A stretch of DNA of 64,000 nucleotides from Delphinus delphis (lineage: Eukaryota > Chordata > Mammalia > Artiodactyla > Delphinidae), in contig NC_082694.2 of assembly GCF_949987515.2 (NCBI RefSeq), positions 66,028,080 through 66,092,079 of the forward strand, in the 5' to 3' direction. Below, piece by piece: positions 1 to 11,427 of this stretch; positions within the stretch are counted from its first letter, which is position 1, and every line of letters starts with the position of its first letter. The notes beneath the pieces were generated by a model. It saw nothing but the letters and a program-made list of their open reading frames with translations, ran no database searches and was not told the origin of the DNA. The position numbers and the translations under genes are program-made.

Positions 1-963
1 CGACCAGACAACTCCTCTTCCTCCCCTCTCATCATATCTGTTTCTTTTGAACAAAGCACACACTTCGATTGTCACACTGGGGGCCATGTTTATGTTAAAA
101 TTATTTAAAAGTATTGAATTCTTACTTTAAAGAAAGCTAATACTCTGTGCTTTGGTGTACGGTCCTTGGACACTTGAGGCTATGTTGATCTTAACTGATT
201 TCAGAGTCTAGAGGTTTCATACACTGCAAGTCACACCCTGCTGAGAGTTTGTCTAGCTGATGTCGTCTACATCCACGTTGATCTACTGTCAATATGGCAG
301 TAAAGTGCCTTATTCTAACAAAGTTAGCATTTAGAACAGTTTCCCACTACGCATAAATAGTGTCTGGAGGAAGGGGCCACTCCTCCTACTCTGCATGAGG
401 GTGAAATATGGGCAGCGGTGGCCCTGATCCTGCTGATTTACCAACAGCAGTTTTCACAAGAGTGGGTCTGCTTCTATCCTAAGAAATCCGTCTCTCCAGC
501 CTTCAGACCAAAGAAATTCTTTCTGAGAGCTGAGAGTCTGGATTTGCCTCTGGTGTTAGGAAAACTCCCCACCTCCTTTGGCAAACATACACCTGGTGAT
601 TACCAGGCACCTTTCACCCCTAGGGTGTGCAGCTTTCCAGAGCTAGCTTTTAAAGAGAAATGTAACCAACTAGGACAATAACATGAAAACTCCCAGGACA
701 TGAACGAAGATGGAGAAAGACTTGGAATCCAGGAAACGGGAGGTCCAGCACTATATCCTTCACTCACTACGGAAGTCCAAAGGCCAGAGCTGCAGAGCTG
801 AATGAGAGAGCCGGAAGCCCAGCAGGGAGCAGGAAAAGCGACCTATGGGAAAAACGGAACCAGTAGTTTTATCTAATCGCTTAATCATGAGAAAAATAGT
901 GTTCCGAAGGATTTTGAATTTCTGCTGGAGGGTTGGAAGAATTATTAGGATAATGACATAGAC
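1..963. other. Single-copy sequence, nothing recognised
   Basis: No repeat family, RNA gene or coding domain was recognised. An 87-codon open frame at 418-681 on the plus strand has no domain, no signal peptide and no splice-site context that would make it an exon, so I treat it as chance. Confidence 0.5.
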
Positions 964-977
964 CAAGCAGATTTTTT

Positions 978-1260
978 TTTAATTAATTAATTTATTTTTG
1001 GCTGTGTTGGGTCTTCGTTTCTGTGCGAGGGCTTTCTCCAGTTGCGGCGAGCGGGGGCACTCTTCATCGTGGTGCGCAGGCCTCTCACTATTGCGGCCTC
1101 TCTTGTTGCAGAGCACAGGCTCCAGACTGGCAGGCTCAGTAGCTGTGGCTCACGGGCCCAGTTGCTCCGCGGCATGTGGGATCTTCCCAGACCAGGGCTC
1201 GAACCCGTGTCCCCTGCATTGGCAGGCAGATTCTCAACCACTGCGCCACCAGGGAAGCCC
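978..1260 (-). mobile_element. CHR SINE (mosaic of long and short subfamilies)
   Basis: This is a tRNA-derived SINE in reverse orientation: T-rich tail at the left and the tRNA-like head (ending CCACCAGGGAAGCCC) at the right. It is flanked by a perfect 14-bp target duplication, CAAGCAGATTTTTT, at 964-977 and 1261-1274. The tail half (GGCTGTGTTGGGTCTTCG, then the GCGGCGAGCGGGGGC segment) is that of the long CHR subfamily. The middle (GGCCTCTCTTGTTGCAGAG, CAGGCTCCAGACTGGCAGG) resembles the short subfamily. Open frames of 92-107 codons here on both strands are SINE readings, not genes. Confidence 0.93.
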
Positions 1261-1274
1261 CAAGCAGATTTTTT

Positions 1275-4174
1275 AAATGAGGTAATTGCTAACTCCTGGA
1301 AGAACAAAGACTTCTTAGAAGAAAGGAAATATGAACCTAGAGTTTTTCTTCACTCAGCAGAATAAAATAAAAATTGAGTATTGATTTAACAAAAAAATGT
1401 GACATAATAGAGAATGGAGGGAGAGAAGATACAGGCATGAAAGTGGGGTTAGAAGCAACCCAGCCCCATCTTCCATCATGAGGAGTCAGTAGCCATTTAA
1501 AATTGGTAAATCAAGGGGTAACCATATAAACTATTATTGAGAAGTAAAGTTCAGAAGAAAGAGTTTGGAGAGAGGAATTTTGGGTAGGAATGGGGCAGGG
1601 GACTGCTGTTTTTTCTTCATGCTTTGTATGAATGTCTTGAAGTTTTTAATTATGTACCTTGGGCTGGACCGTTATGAAAAATAAATAAGCAAACTAGCAA
1701 ATAATCTGAGAGACAAGAGTTTAAGACTCAAGAGAAGAGGAGGGAGACAGAGAAGAACAGTTGAGGTGGCTTCTTTACCAGGTAGGCAGGAAAGATGTTT
1801 GATTATAGTTGTAGAAAAAAATGTCTATGCAGAGATATCACTTGAATCCAAGAGACAAGCCCTCGAGAAAAGCCACTATTCCCCAGGGGTCCACAGCCAG
1901 CAGACCAGAGCTCAGCTAGACCAGAGGACAGAGTTGTAGTTATTCTAGCTGCCCCTCTTCTCAGCCCTTCCATCCTGTCCAGGGGGTCAGAGGAACTGAC
2001 TTCGCCTCCACTTTGCTGCAGGCACTCAGGTGCTAAATGGACTATGGTTTGTGCTCAGACAGGGCAGAGTAGGTGGGTAGGGTGCCTCTGGGGAATTTTG
2101 AAGAATAAAGTAGGGACATTGCCATCCATTGGAGCCATGGGTGTGATGGAGCTGGTCCAGCCTTGCCAGTAGGTGGTACAGGTGCTCCCTCTGTTGTCTG
2201 GTGGACCTGAACAGCATCTGTGGGAATGGGGCCTGGCCTCTGTAGTCACTCGAAGGAAAAGCTTCTTTACTCACCCCAGACCTTTTGCATTTGAGCATCT
2301 GTGTCTCTCTCTAAGACAAATTCCCGGTGATCACTCAGGAATCTGGCCCTTGTTCCATGGGGCTGTGCTGCCCCCAGAGGTGTGATACAGCAAAGCCTGC
2401 GCAGCTTGCAGCACAGTCAAAGCCGCCTTCGAGGATCCTGGGCCAGGTCCTCAGCTGGGTGAAGCTCTGGTTAGCGCACGATCATGGAACAGGTCATCTG
2501 AATACTTCAGAACCCCAGCCTGGAATCCCAGGAGAACGAAGCAGAAGAGGATCCCTCGTGGGAGAGCAGGGGAGAAGCTACATCTCGGTTCCCCTCCCAC
2601 CAACCCAATCATTTCTCAGTCTGCCCACCCACAGGGTGCTGTGCGTGACATCGGAACGGTCCGTTGGGTGTTTGCAGAATGAGTCATACTCTCCGATATC
2701 TGAATCCTGTTTCACAGCCAGGTGGCAAAATAAGGGTCTTCAACTCCGTGACAAATCGGATCTTAGTTCCGGATGAAAAATACCTTTGGGGGAGGGGAAA
2801 TCCAGCCAGCAAGGTGGACGCCTCCCTCACTCCTATGATCCATAAAATGGTCATCAGATAGCTCTAAAAGGTCGTGCCCCACCAGAGTATAGAAGAGCTT
2901 CCAGAGAGTGGCCAGGCCAGACCCCACTTAGGAGGACTGACATTTGAGAACTCATTCCTAGAAGCATCTCTCCAGTGAGGGAATCCTCGCAGATGCGTGT
3001 GTCAAGAGAATAGGGCAAGAAACTGCCAGGGTGTGACCTTTCTGAGAAGAAACCATCAGAAGGTTGATGGCCTGGGCAGGGGTGCGCCATCATGCAAACG
3101 CCCATACTCAGGTACTAAGTGAGTGTTTGGAGGTGGATGCGTCCCGGTACGAGGAACAAACACACAGCCAACTAACCTGCCTCTCACAGGAACTGCTGCG
3201 GCGTGTTTGCAATCATTTCAGTAGCAGAGCAGGGCCAGACACACAGCATAGCTTGGGCCTCCTGGCCCTGTGCTTGGCCGACCAGGATAGATGGCCATGG
3301 TTATCAGCATGGACTTCAGAGGTAGACAGAGCTAATGCCTGAAGACCCCAAGTCCTGGGCTATCAGACTGCCCTCTTAGGTAAGATTTTCTGCATGCGAA
3401 ACGCTGGTCCCGACTGGTCAACACAGACTCTGCTTTAAAACAACGGACAGCTCAAAAAAATGAATGGGCTGCTTTGGCAGGACTCAGAGATGACCTTCAC
3501 CTGTACCTCCAGGTAGAAAGTCCAACACACCTGCACACTTTGCTGCTCCAGCCACATGCCTTGAAACCCAAGTCCCCTGACTCAGTGCCTGTGCCCTCTG
3601 CAGCAGCTGGGCCTAAGTAGCCCCCAAGTGGAGGAACGCAAAGGACAGGCCGCTTCCCCGGAGCGGGAGGTTACCCTGGTGAGAGTGGACACGTGTGTAC
3701 ACAAACACACACACCGGGGAAACCCAGGCCCAGAGAGCAGCTCTACGTGCAAACCCAGTGGTTTGGGGTGACGTCAGTCTTGCTTCTCCCTAGAACAGAA
3801 ATAGGTTCCTTGGTTCTTGCCACCTCCAGGCCCAATGGGGACAGAGGCAGGATTACAGTGGAACAGTGCAGCACATGGCATGCCTGTGCTTTCCCTCTTC
3901 CCTCCCCCATCCCCTGTGCTCCATCAAGGGCCCTGACCCACTAGGACAGAATCCAGGAGGACCTCAGATATAGCCAACTCAGTTCAACGAGGGGTTTTCC
4001 AACCTCAAAAAATGTTCCACTCACCTATGTTTTAAATTAAGAATGGAGATAATATAACTTATCCAAATCTAATCATTTAAAACTTTCAGTTTCATATAAT
4101 AGCCAGTTAGGAGGAGGGGCTGGGAATAGGGAAAGGGCAGGGAGTGTGGAATAGAAGAAAAGGTTAAGCGGAGG
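1275..4174. other. Mostly single-copy sequence; possible old A-rich repeat end
   Basis: No coding domain was recognised. Around 1600-1690 the sequence becomes T-rich and then A-rich (ending AAAAATAAATAAGC), which resembles the 3' end of a very old LINE or SINE, but I cannot assign it. Open frames of up to 149 codons (2327-2776) are proline/serine-rich with no recognisable fold and are probably chance. Confidence 0.4.
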
Positions 4175-4460
4175 GGAGGAACGGAGAGTATATCAGGCAG
4201 CATCAGGCGAGAAAACAGGAACCACTCAAGGTATATCAAAAAGGACGTATTTAACACAGGGAGTGAGTTGCTCACAAAATCGTTGGGTTTGCTGGAGGAG
4301 CGCAGGCCAGACACAATCACCACCAACTCCCAGGTTCACCACTAGCTTTCAGAGAACAAAGAAGCTGCTGCCGCCACCACCCTCACCAGATACGACAGGG
4401 AACAGCCAGAAATGGTCACAGCTGCCTGCAGGCCTAAGCAGGTGACTTGCAGGACAAAAC
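4175..4460. repeat. Possible ancient interspersed repeat, family unknown
   Basis: The segment has the texture of an old LTR or LINE fragment (AGAAAACAGGAACCACTCAAG followed by a TATTTAACACAGGGAG-like core). It shares a general pattern with the segment starting at 9241. I could not assign a family. Confidence 0.25.
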
Positions 4461-4837
4461 CTCACATCTGCTGAAGCCCACATGTCTGCCCACCCTGTCA
4501 GAGGCAGAATAATAAGGCTCTGCCTGTCTGCTGCCTTTCAGGTCGTAAGTGCATCTCACCGGTGGGACTTAAAATATATCTGGGACTCTTCTAGAGGCTT
4601 CCAGCCCCTGCCAAATGGAAGAGGGTATAGAAAGGGGGTATAAAGAGTGTCAGGTGCCAACAGACAATAGTCAGCACAGGGGAAAGAGAAAAATGGGGGG
4701 AGAGGGAACGACAAGCAGATGGAGATGGAGAGCTGGTGGGGAGGATGATTCAGACAGACAGGGGCAAACAAATGAGGCGTGGCAGGGAGCAATACAGATG
4801 AATAAGACAGGAGAGACTGAGGACAAGACAGAAATCA

Positions 4838-5347
4838 GGAGATTATGTAACAACCTAAATGGGAAAAGAATTTGAAAAAGAATAGGTACACATATGGGCT
4901 TCCCTGGTGGCGCAGTGGTTAAGAATCCGCCTGCCAACACAGGGAACAGGGGTTCGATCCCTGGTCCGGGAAGATCCCACATGCCGCAGAGCAACTAAGC
5001 CCGCGAGCCACAACTACTGAGCCTGTGAGCCACAACTACTGAGCCCGCCTGCCACAACTACTGAAGCCCGTGTGCCTGGAGCCCATGCTTGGCAACAAGA
5101 GAAGCCACTGCAGTGAGAAGCCCGCACACCACAACAAAGAGTAGCCCCCGCTTGCCACAATTAGAGAAGGCCCATGTGCAGCAACAAAGACCCAATGCAG
5201 CCCAAAATAAATAAATAAATTTATTTAAAAAAAAAGAATTGATACATGCATATGTATAACTGAATCACTTTGCTGCACACCTGAAACTAACACAACATGT
5301 TAATCAACTATACTCCAACCTAAAATAAAAAGTTAAAAGAAAAAAAA
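4838..5347 (+). mobile_element. L1 3' UTR end, split by a CHR SINE
   Basis: The two halves, 4838-4895 and 5231-5347, read as one L1 3' UTR: AACAACCTAAATGGGAAAAG, then a GATACATG...TATGTATAACTGAATCAC segment, then CACCTGAAACTAACACAAC and an A-rich tail. The CHR SINE at 4896-5230 interrupts it. The junction word is duplicated imperfectly on both sides. This is a 5'-truncated, non-coding L1 copy. Confidence 0.85.
4896..5230 (+). mobile_element. CHR SINE, long subfamily
   Basis: The head begins GGGCTTCCCTGGTGGCGCAG with a Pol III A-box-like word, followed by a canonical B-box-like GGTTCGATCC at 4951-4960. The body contains a three-fold repeat of a roughly 20-bp unit (CCACAACTACTGAGCC-like) at about 5008-5062. 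It ends in an AAATAAATAAAT tail. Target duplications are imperfect: AAAAAGAATAGGTACACATAT at 4875-4895 and a diverged copy at 5231-5253. That divergence indicates an older insertion than the short-subfamily copies. Confidence 0.95.
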
Positions 5348-5456
5348 CAGAAGGAGGAAGACTGGGGTCTATGGACGTCGATCGGGGCGGTGGCCATAGA
5401 CCCAATCATCTGAAATCTGTTGCCAGTGGAAATGCTGACTTGCCCGACACCAATCA

Positions 5457-5605
5457 GAGTGGTAGCTCTCAAACTTCATTGTGCATAAAAATTAGGAATA
5501 GCTTTTCTAAAAAACTTCAGAAATTCCGATCCGGAAAGTCTGGTGCTAGACCTGGGAATCTGCTTTTTTCTTTTAAAGCTCTCAAGTGGTGGCTGTGGCC
5601 CTCAG
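5457..5605. mobile_element. MER5A-like hAT DNA transposon remnant
   Basis: It contains the typical GCTCTCAAACTTCATTGTGC terminus followed by AAAATTA, and an internal GGGAATCTGC. These match the non-autonomous hAT-Charlie MER5A consensus as I remember it. It has no coding capacity. Confidence 0.65.
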
Positions 5606-5609
5606 GTGA

Positions 5610-7370
5610 CTTTTCAGGACTCACTGCTTTTGCAGCTCCGCTGAATGGTGGAGACGCTCTGGGCTGCAGCAACCAGGAAGGCTATGAAATGCCCGATGAA
5701 TTCAAGCTTAAGGTCTGCTCTGGTCAGAGCCCTCCCGCCACCCCTCCCCCACCCCCTCAGCCCCACGCCTGCTGCCCTGGATGGCTGCGATCCCTCCCCA
5801 CCACCTCCCAGCTCACTGCTCCCCTCCTTCCAGCTCCCAGAGAGCTGATGTCCTAGTTGATTTTTACCTCTAAACAAGCTAATTAAGCAGTAATCCTGGA
5901 AGAATCCATCACTCTGACAACGTTGTTGATTAACCATCCCCCAGCCAAGCCAGAAGTGCTTAATATCCCAACGGAGTGGTCAGCAATGAGTAGAGCTGCG
6001 GCACTGGGCTGCAGCAGAGCGGGTGATGCCTGAGTATCAGCAGTTAGGTGCAGAAAGGGCAGGCGGGCCAACTCTGCAGCCAGGTGGAGGACAGTGGGGA
6101 GGAAGGTGGATGGGCTTGAGGCTGCACAGGCTGCGGCGTCCCTAGCCAGATTCTAGACCATTCTTTCTGAGACCCCCGAATGCCCCCAGAGGGTTTCTAA
6201 GGTTGTGAACAACTCTGGACCATGGGAGAAGGACCGTGTGAAAGGGGCTCCACACCGAGACGTAATTCTCCAACTTCATAGCTGTGGCAACTGTTTAACT
6301 GCCGAGTAAGAGAAGACACAGACAGAAACAATAGAATGACTGCATTCAGGGATCAATTTCAAGTCCAGACTGATAAATCTTTCTTTTTTTCCGCACCTAG
6401 ACTCTTGTTTTAAACACCCCTCTGTTCCCTTAAAAGATTTACTTTCTTCAGTGCTCAGAAAACAGTCTCTTGGACCGAGCAGGACGTGGCAAAACACTGC
6501 CCCCTGATGGTCACAGTTGATGCAGCTTCAAAGCATCCGCCTTCCAAAGGTTCCTTCCCACTCAAGTACCCAGTGTGGGCTCGGCAAGGAGCCTCCCGCC
6601 AGCCTGGCTGGAGCTTGCCATCTGAGCTGCCATCTCTGCAGCATTGCCCCATCCTCTGTCTGACTTTGAATTCTCATCTCATGTCTTCCCTTTTTTGGCA
6701 TAAAGAATGGATGACATTGGTAAATACTCTTTTGTGTTTTGTTTTATTAGAAGATAACGATTTATTGTTTGAACAAGGGAGTGATATGATGAAAGTAGAG
6801 TTTATGGTAGATTAATCTAGTAAAATGTGTGGGAAAGATAAGAAGCAAGAGAGTTGATTCAAGGAAGCTAGATAGGAGAACGTGGCAGGTAATATATAAG
6901 GGCTTGATTTAGGAGAGAAGACATAAAAATTAAGCATGTAGTCATGAATCGAACAGACCCATATCCACGGTGCACTGTTTCCGTCACTAAATCAGGTTTC
7001 ACTTATTTGACTCTATTAGCTATGTCAGTACTTACCAGAAGACTCTATGTTATCATTTAGAAACTGCATCTCTCTCTCTCCCCTCCCCCCCACCCCCCGA
7101 CTTCCAGGTAGAATTTGATCTTACTCATGTAAAGCTCGCTCAAATAGGAGTAGTCCTTGTATGGAGAAGAATTCTGACTTGGTAAATACTCTTGACCAAG
7201 GGAAGGAAACTGACCCCCAGCTGTGCCCTTCTGATGGGATCACTGACATGCCATGTCATCTTATGTCTTGAAGAGTTTCCAATTCTGTTCAGGCACAAAG
7301 AAAAGAAAAATAGTTGAGAGTAAGTGCCCAATAGTGTTAAGAGAATGAGTGGCCGAGCATGTGTAGTGTA
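5610..7370. other. Single-copy sequence with pyrimidine tract
   Basis: No coding domain was recognised. A homeodomain-word-rich patch lies at about 5855-5940 (see findings). A CT/C-rich tract occupies about 7069-7100. The 161-codon open frame at 5371-5856 runs through the MER5A remnant into low-complexity proline codons and is not a gene. Confidence 0.45.
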
Positions 7371-7371
7371 G

Positions 7372-7556
7372 AGACAGGGAGCACGGTGGAGTGGACAGAG
7401 CACTGGGCAAGGCCTCTGGGGTCTCAGGTTCAAGTCCTGGTTCTGCCTCCATCCAGCTATGTGTGCTTTGGGAATGGCCTTCTCTTTCTCGGCTTCCCTT
7501 AAAATGAAGGGGCTGAAGTTGAAGATCTCTAAGGTCCCTTCCACGGCACACACTTG
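7372..7556 (+). mobile_element. MIR SINE
   Basis: This is an ancient tRNA-derived SINE. It shows a tRNA-like head (GTGGAGTGGACAGAGCACTG), a B-box-like GGTTCAAGTCC and the core CCTGGTTCTGCC...CTATGTGTGCTTTGG, followed by a degraded CTCGGCTTCCC segment. Confidence 0.8.
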
Positions 7557-7768
7557 GGGAGCCAGAGCCTAAGGATTCTAAGCCACGGTCATCATGAAGA
7601 GACAGCAATTAGGCAGGAAAAAAGAGCCCCTATGCAGCAGCAAGAGCTCTTACGGGGACCCGCTCTCCAGAGAAATAAACGGTGCTCTTTTCCCTCAGCC
7701 TGGGAGGGGCTACTCCTTTTATGATTTTTCAGCGATGGAAATTTCAAAAGCCCCTTCGCTGTATATTA

Positions 7769-7948
7769 CAGCATAAGGAATATGGTCCATAATATTGTAG
7801 TAACTTTGTGTAGGGACAGATGGTTGCTAGACTTACCGTGGTGATCACTGCATAATGTATGCAAATGTCAAATCATTTTGTAGTTTACCTGAAAATTAAC
7901 ATAGTATTGGACATCAACCATATTTCAATTAAAACATTTTTTTAAAAA
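7769..7948 (+). mobile_element. L1 3' UTR fragment
   Basis: The segment contains GGAATATGGTCCATAATATTG, CTAGACTTACCGTGGTGATC and a terminal TTTCAATTAAAAC, the characteristic order of an L1M-type 3' UTR ending in an A/T-rich tail. It is non-coding and 5'-truncated. Confidence 0.82.
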
Positions 7949-8174
7949 CCTTATGCATGGAATGAAACAACAGTGCCCCTTCACTCACCCAGAGTTGGTC
8001 TTTAGCTTTGACACTGCCCTGGAAGGGTGGAATCCAGGCCACAGTGCAGCCACGGATGGTGGTGAGACAGTGACACCTCGTGGCTATCTCCACTAATCAC
8101 AGCCCAGCCCTGCTTCTCGGCACTTGCGAAAGCCCCATCCTTCCCGGGGCAGCATGAACCCTCAGTGAGTGGGA

Positions 8175-8250
8175 GTGATGCAGGGCCCTGCGTTGTAATC
8201 TCAGTCGTGCCACTGCCTCTCTGCCTGACCGTCCTCAGTTTCTTCAAAAG
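8175..8250 (+). mobile_element. MIR SINE fragment
   Basis: The short core TCTCAGTCGTGCCACTGCC is followed by CCGTCCTCAGTTTCTTC, matching the MIR order of 'tgccac' core then 'cctcagtttc'. Confidence 0.5.
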
Positions 8251-9240
8251 GGAGTTTGGTCCTTAAGTCTTTCCCTTCCAACTGCCTTGTTCTCTGGACT
8301 TCCATGACTTACGGTGTGTAGTCAGGGATCCTAGGTCCATGCAGTGTGCAGGATGTCCCTACTGGGAAGGCATGGCCCCGAGTTCACCACTACGACCCCG
8401 GGGTCCCACCCACCCCGTGATCAGGCACGGTCCTGTCACCCACCCACCTCCTTGAGACAGCCAGACCATTGACCACAGATGTTCCATCCAAGGCGTACCT
8501 CCATCCCGGCTGCCAGTTGCTGAGGTGGGAAGAGGTAACAGGACCAGCCAGAAGGAAACCTCATTGAGCCAGCTTTCTATTGGGTGCGGGGAGGACTTCA
8601 CCTGCTCTTGTCCACTTTGGGTACCAGAATCTTGCCCTATTGGTGGGACCCATAGGGTTCATGTATCCCCAAAGAACAATGTAGATGGGTTCTTTTTGAT
8701 ACACTTTCCTCCCTGTACTGATACCCACACAAGCTGCAAAGAACGAGGGTTGTGTGCTGAAGATTCTGAACCTCCCGCCAGGCACTCATGATGTTTTGGC
8801 ATGGCTGAAGACACAGAGGCTGAGTTTTGGGGTCTTTCCTGAATATCACATTATTCTTACCCTAGAAGAACTGGGCTTCCTGCCTCTTGAGCCATGTCCC
8901 TTATCACTAGTTTCCGGTCTGTATTTACTCGTCTTTCTCCAAGAGTAATCTCTGAGTGCTGCATGGTGTCCGCAGAAGACCGTGATGGTTTCCAATGTGG
9001 CTGTGTTCATGTCACCATCACTCCCTATGGCTTCCCTAGACTGTCCCCAAGAAGTGTACAGTGGTAACACCCAGGAACCCCTTGAAGAGGGAAGTCATTC
9101 ATTCAGGTTGGGGATGCAATTTCTAGAGTTGCCACAGCTTCTGGTGGTATGTGGCAAATTTTCCCTGGTTATTAAAGAGAGCATGTAAAAATACTTTTTT
9201 GGAGATGGAGAGCACATGAACTATCATTTTAAAACACCTA
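8251..9240. other. Single-copy sequence, nothing recognised
   Basis: Overlapping open frames of 60-90 codons occur on both strands with no domain or codon signature. No repeat was assigned. Confidence 0.45.
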
Positions 9241-9600
9241 CTCTATATTAATCAGGGTCCAGTCAGGAGACAAGAACCATACCAGCTGTTGGAATAGGGA
9301 AAATTTAATACAAAGAATGATTAACTAGTGAAGGGTAGTTAGCTACTAAAAGGGGCAATAGAGGACTCTAAGGAAGACAGGAATAGGAAATGCTGGAAGG
9401 AGCTGCTACCTCCAAGGATAAGGGATTCCCCAATGATGGAAGGAAGAACTTGGATGAGATTCAAACCACTTGGGAGAGAGTGTGGCTGCAGCCCACTGGA
9501 TGGTGGAGAAGTTCACTGCGGCTCCAGCCAGGAGCTAAAGCACAGGAGGTACCCCTGCTGGGAGCCAGAAAAACTCCCTGAGAGAGCCCCACTGGGTGAG
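9241..9600. repeat. Probable ancient interspersed repeat, family unknown
   Basis: It begins TATTAATCAGGGTCCAGTC and continues GAGACAAGAACCATACCAG with a GAAAATTTAATACAAAG segment. This opening is common to a class of old mammalian LTR/LINE-like repeats. The family and right-hand limit are uncertain. Confidence 0.4.
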
Positions 9601-10202
9601 AGAGCCTAGATGCCGCTGGCAGTCACATTGCAGGAAGAAAAAAGGCACACTGGAGCCAGGAAGGGGAGCTCTTCCTCTGTGCGCCTTGCAGTGTCCCCCT
9701 AGCACCCTCTACTGTCTCTCTGGTAAAGGACAAGTGTTGACAAGGTCCAACTGCAGTATTACAAAGCAGGACAAGGATGGGTGAATTTGGAGTTGAAAGC
9801 AACAAATTGATCGCAGAACACCTACTCCATGGCAGGCCCTGTACTTGCATTTCCATCAAGAATCTAGTATAATCGCAAGCATAATTCCTTGAAATAGATA
9901 ATAGAATTCCCATTTTAATGTTAAGAGGGTACCGAAAGCTAGAAGTAACCTGAGAAGGACATGCAGCTAACATACGTGGCTGGGCTGGTGTTTTGACTGC
10001 TGTGTGTGTGATTCTAGAGTCCAGTCTCCTACCGCAAGCTAACAGTGCCTCTCTCCGTAAAGGGTGAAGGGCAGTGAGATCCTGCTCTCCTCCCTTCAAC
10101 CCTCCTCCTCCATGAACCCACATAAACCTTCCCAGCATTGCTTCTTGGGCTCTCCTCCTGAGAGAGACCGACAGTGTGGCAGATGCCCTGGGGGTCCTCT
10201 AA
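9601..10202. other. Single-copy or highly decayed sequence
   Basis: A 171-codon minus-strand open frame (9623-10138) shows no domain and lies partly in repeat-like sequence. No exon structure is visible. Confidence 0.4.
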
Positions 10203-10345
10203 GGCAGTGATTCCCAAACCAGAATCACTGGAAGAGCTTGGTGAAAATAGAGGCTCCTGGGCCTTCTCTGAAGGTACCAATTTAATAGATGGGCAGGGGG
10301 AGCTGAAATCTGCATTTGACAAACTCCCCAGAAATCCCGGTGCTC
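10203..10345. mobile_element. MER5A-like hAT DNA transposon remnant
   Basis: The order GGCAGTGATTCCCAAACCAG, AATCACTGGAAGAGCTTGG, then GAAATCTGCATTTGACAAAC matches MER5A/MER5B. It is non-autonomous and non-coding. Confidence 0.75.
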
Positions 10346-10721
10346 CAGGAAAGAAGCATCAACCTGTCCACTGGGCTGGAAGTGGCAAGTGAGAAGCTGC
10401 CTGGCCTTCGCTGGGGGGAGGGGACTTCACGCTAACAAGCTCCCCTGAGCCCCAGCGCCCCGCGGAAAGGTCAGTATTGATACCTGGCTTCTGAAATGAA
10501 AATCAAATGGGACACATGGATCTGCTTCACGGGTGATGAAGTTGTAACGGCTCTTACAGAGGCTGAATTGATTCCTATCTGTCAGCTGGAAAATTGGAAG
10601 ATGGGCTCCAGGACTCCTGGCCCCCTGGCCTGGCAGTCGTTTAGGCATATTTTCTGGACAGGAGGTATTTCTGAGCTAGAGCTTGCCAGGCAATCCCATC
10701 CGGCGCAGGAATAAGAGCCAC

Positions 10722-10880
10722 CAGCTTTTGAGCACCTGCCACGTGCCAGGAACTATGCTCCGATCCTTAAACACGCCTGCAAGGGTTAATACCACAACTA
10801 GGAGACAGGAAACTGGGGGTCTGCCCAAGGCCACACAGATACAGGGGCAGAGCTGAAATCCAGGCATGTGTGGGTCTTAC
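10722..10880 (-). mobile_element. MIR SINE, reverse orientation
   Basis: The 3' end reads GAGCACCTGCCACGTGCCAG, followed by AGGAAACTGGGG, GCCCAAGGCCACACAG and GGGCAGAGCTGAAATCCAGG. This is the reverse complement of the MIR core and tail. Confidence 0.8.
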
Positions 10881-11174
10881 TCCAAAGCTTACTCCATGGC
10901 CTTGGGAGGGGGACCAGCTCCTGGTTCAGACCCCCTGCTGGGGGAGAGGCAGGCTCCAGGAGGCCTGGGGGCCACGTGCTTATGGTCAAGTATTTAACAT
11001 CTTCCCTTTGGTGGGGGTTCTAACATCTATAAACCAACTCAGGAAGCGTATATCAGATGCTATTATCTAGGTCCTTCAGAGAGGAGCTAAAGCAGAGGAT
11101 ATAGGCGAGGAGTCTGTCCTGGTGAGGGGTCTGTCCCAGAAAGGCCTCACAGGGTCAGTGACATAAACCCATAG

Positions 11175-11414
11175 AACTATAACACCAAGAATGAACCCTA
11201 ACATAAACTGTGGTCTCTGGGTGATAACGACATGTCAGTGTAGTTCTTTGATCTTAGCATATGTACCACTCTGGTGGGGGGATGCCTCCCACCAGGGGGC
11301 AGGGGTTAGGGGTGGGTGGGCACGGGGTATATGGGAACTCCCTATACTTTCCCCTCAGTCTTTCTGTGGACCTAGCATTGCTCTACAAACTAGTCTATTT
11401 AAAAGAGAAAAAAA
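11175..11414 (+). mobile_element. Old L1 (L1ME-like) 3' UTR
   Basis: It contains AATGAACCCTAACATAAACTG, CTGGGTGATAACGACATGTC, TATGTACCACTCTGGTGGG, GTATATGGGAACTCC and a terminal AAAAGAGAAAAAAAC tail, the order of an L1ME 3' UTR. A CHR SINE inserted immediately after its A-rich tail. Confidence 0.75.
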
Positions 11415-11427
11415 CCTACTGCCTCTT

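Noticed and set aside
987..1365. Open frames of 92-107 codons on both strands
   Set aside because: They lie within or run through a CHR SINE; the same peptide patterns recur at every SINE copy in the window.
4951..4960. Pol III B-box as sign of a tRNA gene
   Set aside because: It belongs to the CHR SINE head; the anticodon arm and acceptor ends are not those of a functional tRNA.
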